The notes beneath the pieces are model-generated. The model was given only the letters and a program-made list of their open reading frames with translations. It had not been told where the DNA came from and did no database searches. Made by a program: the position numbers and the translations under genes. Source: Bradyrhizobium quebecense (lineage in GTDB: Bacteria; Pseudomonadota; Alphaproteobacteria; Rhizobiales; Xanthobacteraceae). From it: DNA of 64,000 bases. The stretch's first letter is position 1. Each line of letters starts with the position of its first letter. Below, piece by piece: positions 63,049 to 64,000 of the stretch. The stretch is taken from the NCBI RefSeq assembly GCF_013373795.3, contig NZ_CP088022.1:1302001-1366000 (forward strand), given 5' to 3'.

Positions 63049-63062
63049 TTGACTCTAATCAA
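63049..63062. promoter_or_regulatory. FixK/FNR box 4 (exact)
   Basis: TTGACTCTAATCAA fits TTGA-N6-TCAA exactly. At -41.5 a minus-strand transcript would start near 63014, giving a leader of about 66 bases before the 42-aa gene. Confidence 0.62.
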
Positions 63063-63151
63063 TAGCCCCAAGGCCAAAGTGTACTTGGCTTGAAGTTACT
63101 TGCGCGAGCGGGGCTGGGTTTTTCCCGGTCCCAATTTCAAATGCGTCAGCA

Positions 63152-63187
63152 GGGATCGCCAAGAATTTGAATACTCTTGGCGATCCC
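63152..63187. terminator. 13-bp perfect hairpin just left of the IS66 end
   Basis: GGGATCGCCAAGA (63152-63164) and TCTTGGCGATCCC (63175-63187) are perfect complements over a 10-nt A+T-rich loop. No T-run. It ends 7 bases before the IS66 left end. Confidence 0.55.
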
Positions 63188-63275
63188 GACGTTGGTAAGC
63201 GCTGTTCAGCGGCCACCTTCCGGATGACGGGGTGATCTGCGAGTCTGCGGTTCGGTTTGGACCGTTAGGCTTAGA

Positions 63276-63734
63276 ATGGACACAGAGCATAGTGCTATCA
63301 CGGAGCCGGTGCGGCGGCTTGAAGTCTTCACCGGAGCCGGCCGTCGGCGGAAGTGGAGCGATGGGGACAAGGCGCGGATCGTTGCGGAGATCGTGGCGAG
63401 CGGCGACTCGGTCTGTTCGGTAGCCCGACGGCATGGATTGTCACCGCAGCAGTTGTTTGGCTGGCGACGTCAGTTGCGAGAAGCAGCAGGCGGTCATTCC
63501 GCAATAGAAGAAGTACAGTTTGTGCCGGCGGTGGTGGATGCCGCGGTGCCGGCGCCCGCTGTTGACCGGGAGCGCAAAGCGGTGCGCTGCAAGGCCAAAG
63601 CGGATACCCGGGCTCGCCGTTGCGATGCCGGGATTATCGAGATCGAAGTCGACGGCATCATGATCCGGGCCGGTCGTGGTGCGGATACGACGATGGTTGC
63701 GTCGATTGTCCAGGCGCTGAAGGCGAGCCGGTGA
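63276..63734 (+). CDS. tnpA: IS66 family accessory protein TnpA
   Basis: 152 residues. A helix-turn-helix of the IS3/IS66 Orf1 type is at about 25-68: RRRKWSDGDKARIVAEIVAS, SVARRHGLSPQQLFGWRRQL. The C-terminal end IEIEVDGIMIRAGRGADTTM is the usual IS66 TnpA tail. It lies 81 bases inside the left end. Its stop overlaps the tnpB start (GTGA at 63731), the typical IS66 coupling. Confidence 0.92.
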   Translation: MDTEHSAITEPVRRLEVFTGAGRRRKWSDGDKARIVAEIVASGDSVCSVARRHGLSPQQLFGWRRQLREAAGGHSAIEEVQFVPAVVDAAVPAPAVDRERKAVRCKAKADTRARRCDAGIIEIEVDGIMIRAGRGADTTMVASIVQALKASR

Positions 63735-64000
63735 TCGGTCCGTCGGGTGCGGTCCGGGTGATGGTGGCGACCAAGCCGGTGGACTTCCGTAAGGGGATGG
63801 AAGGGCTCGCGACCCTGGTGCGCGAGAGCATGCGGGCAGATCCATTCTCGGGAGCTGTCTATGTGTTCCGGGCCAAGCGGGCGGATCGGATCAAGCTGGT
63901 GTTCTGGGACGGAACGGGTCTGTGCCTGTTCGCCAAGAGGCTCGAGGATGGGATCTTCCGCTGGCCGAAGATCGAGGACGGCGTGATGCGCCTGTCGGCG
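63731..64000 (+). CDS. tnpB: IS66 family accessory protein TnpB, 3' truncated by window edge
   Basis: 90 codons are visible from the GTG at 63731. The start VRVMVATKPVDFRKGMEGLA and then VYVFRAKRADRIKLVFWDGTGLCLF are the signature of the IS66 Orf2 family (usually about 115-120 residues), so only the last 25-30 residues are missing. It is needed for transposition together with TnpA and the DDE transposase TnpC that should follow. Confidence 0.93.
   Translation, partial: MIGPSGAVRVMVATKPVDFRKGMEGLATLVRESMRADPFSGAVYVFRAKRADRIKLVFWDGTGLCLFAKRLEDGIFRWPKIEDGVMRLSA

Larger units (their letters stand above)
63195..64000 (+). mobile_element. IS66-family insertion sequence, right part beyond the window
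   Basis: Two genes in the IS66 order (tnpA, tnpB) are preceded by GTAAGCGCTGTTCAGCGGCC at 63195, which has the GTAAGC start usual for the terminal inverted repeats of this family. The right end, the large transposase gene and the target duplication lie outside the window. Confidence 0.85.

Noticed and set aside
63096..63434. 112-codon minus-strand frame at the IS66 left end
   Set aside because: It crosses the insertion-sequence boundary and overlaps tnpA, so it cannot be an old gene.

Overview
The window looks like chromosome of a Bradyrhizobium-type alphaproteobacterium (Nitrobacteraceae). The reasons are high GC, the gene order response regulator / histidine kinase / ccmI-E-F-H (cycHJKL) / Do protease / response regulator / histidine kinase / glnE, 14-bp FixK/FNR-type boxes, and several families of palindromic intergenic repeats of the kind I associate with Bradyrhizobium genomes. 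The species call is inference from content; no rRNA or tRNA gene was seen.

Layout. 1-24 kb is a surface-polysaccharide locus. It starts with a Sel1-repeat protein cut by the window edge, followed by a WbsX-type protein, several GT2, GT4 and GT92 glycosyltransferases, a Tat-exported GH99-like protein, a methyltransferase-like protein, the complete dTDP-rhamnose set (rfbB-rfbA divergent from rfbC-rfbD), UDP-glucose dehydrogenase (ugd), a ParA-like ATPase, a BTLCP cysteine peptidase and galE. Together these supply dTDP-rhamnose, UDP-glucuronate and UDP-galactose and the transferases that would use them. 24-42 kb is conserved core: VanZ-like protein, a PhoP/FeuP-like two-component pair, two proteins of unknown function, the cytochrome c maturation operon ccmIEFH, a periplasmic Do protease with its own terminator, a second two-component pair and glnE. 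42-48 kb is the NAD-dependent formate dehydrogenase operon fdsGBA-fdhD-fdsD, with a divergent LysR regulator and a candidate T-N11-A operator. 49-57 kb holds opgGH (osmoregulated periplasmic glucans), a PAS sensor kinase and a long cation-diffusion-facilitator transporter.

57.0-64 kb is an accessory region. It starts with a tyrosine recombinase, continues through about 4.4 kb of very small genes, and ends in an IS66-family element cut by the window edge. At least ten plausible ORFs here are 27-69 codons long. Four palindromic boxes that fit TTGA-N6-TCAA exactly (60822, 61277, 61991, 63049) stand in front of small membrane, secreted, helical or zinc-ribbon ORFs. A fifth box with one mismatch stands in front of a similar 56-aa gene in the core (27440). 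I read this as a candidate oxygen-responsive (FixK/FNR) set of small proteins on an integrase-associated island. It is the most interesting part of the window and rests on motif and ORF reading only.
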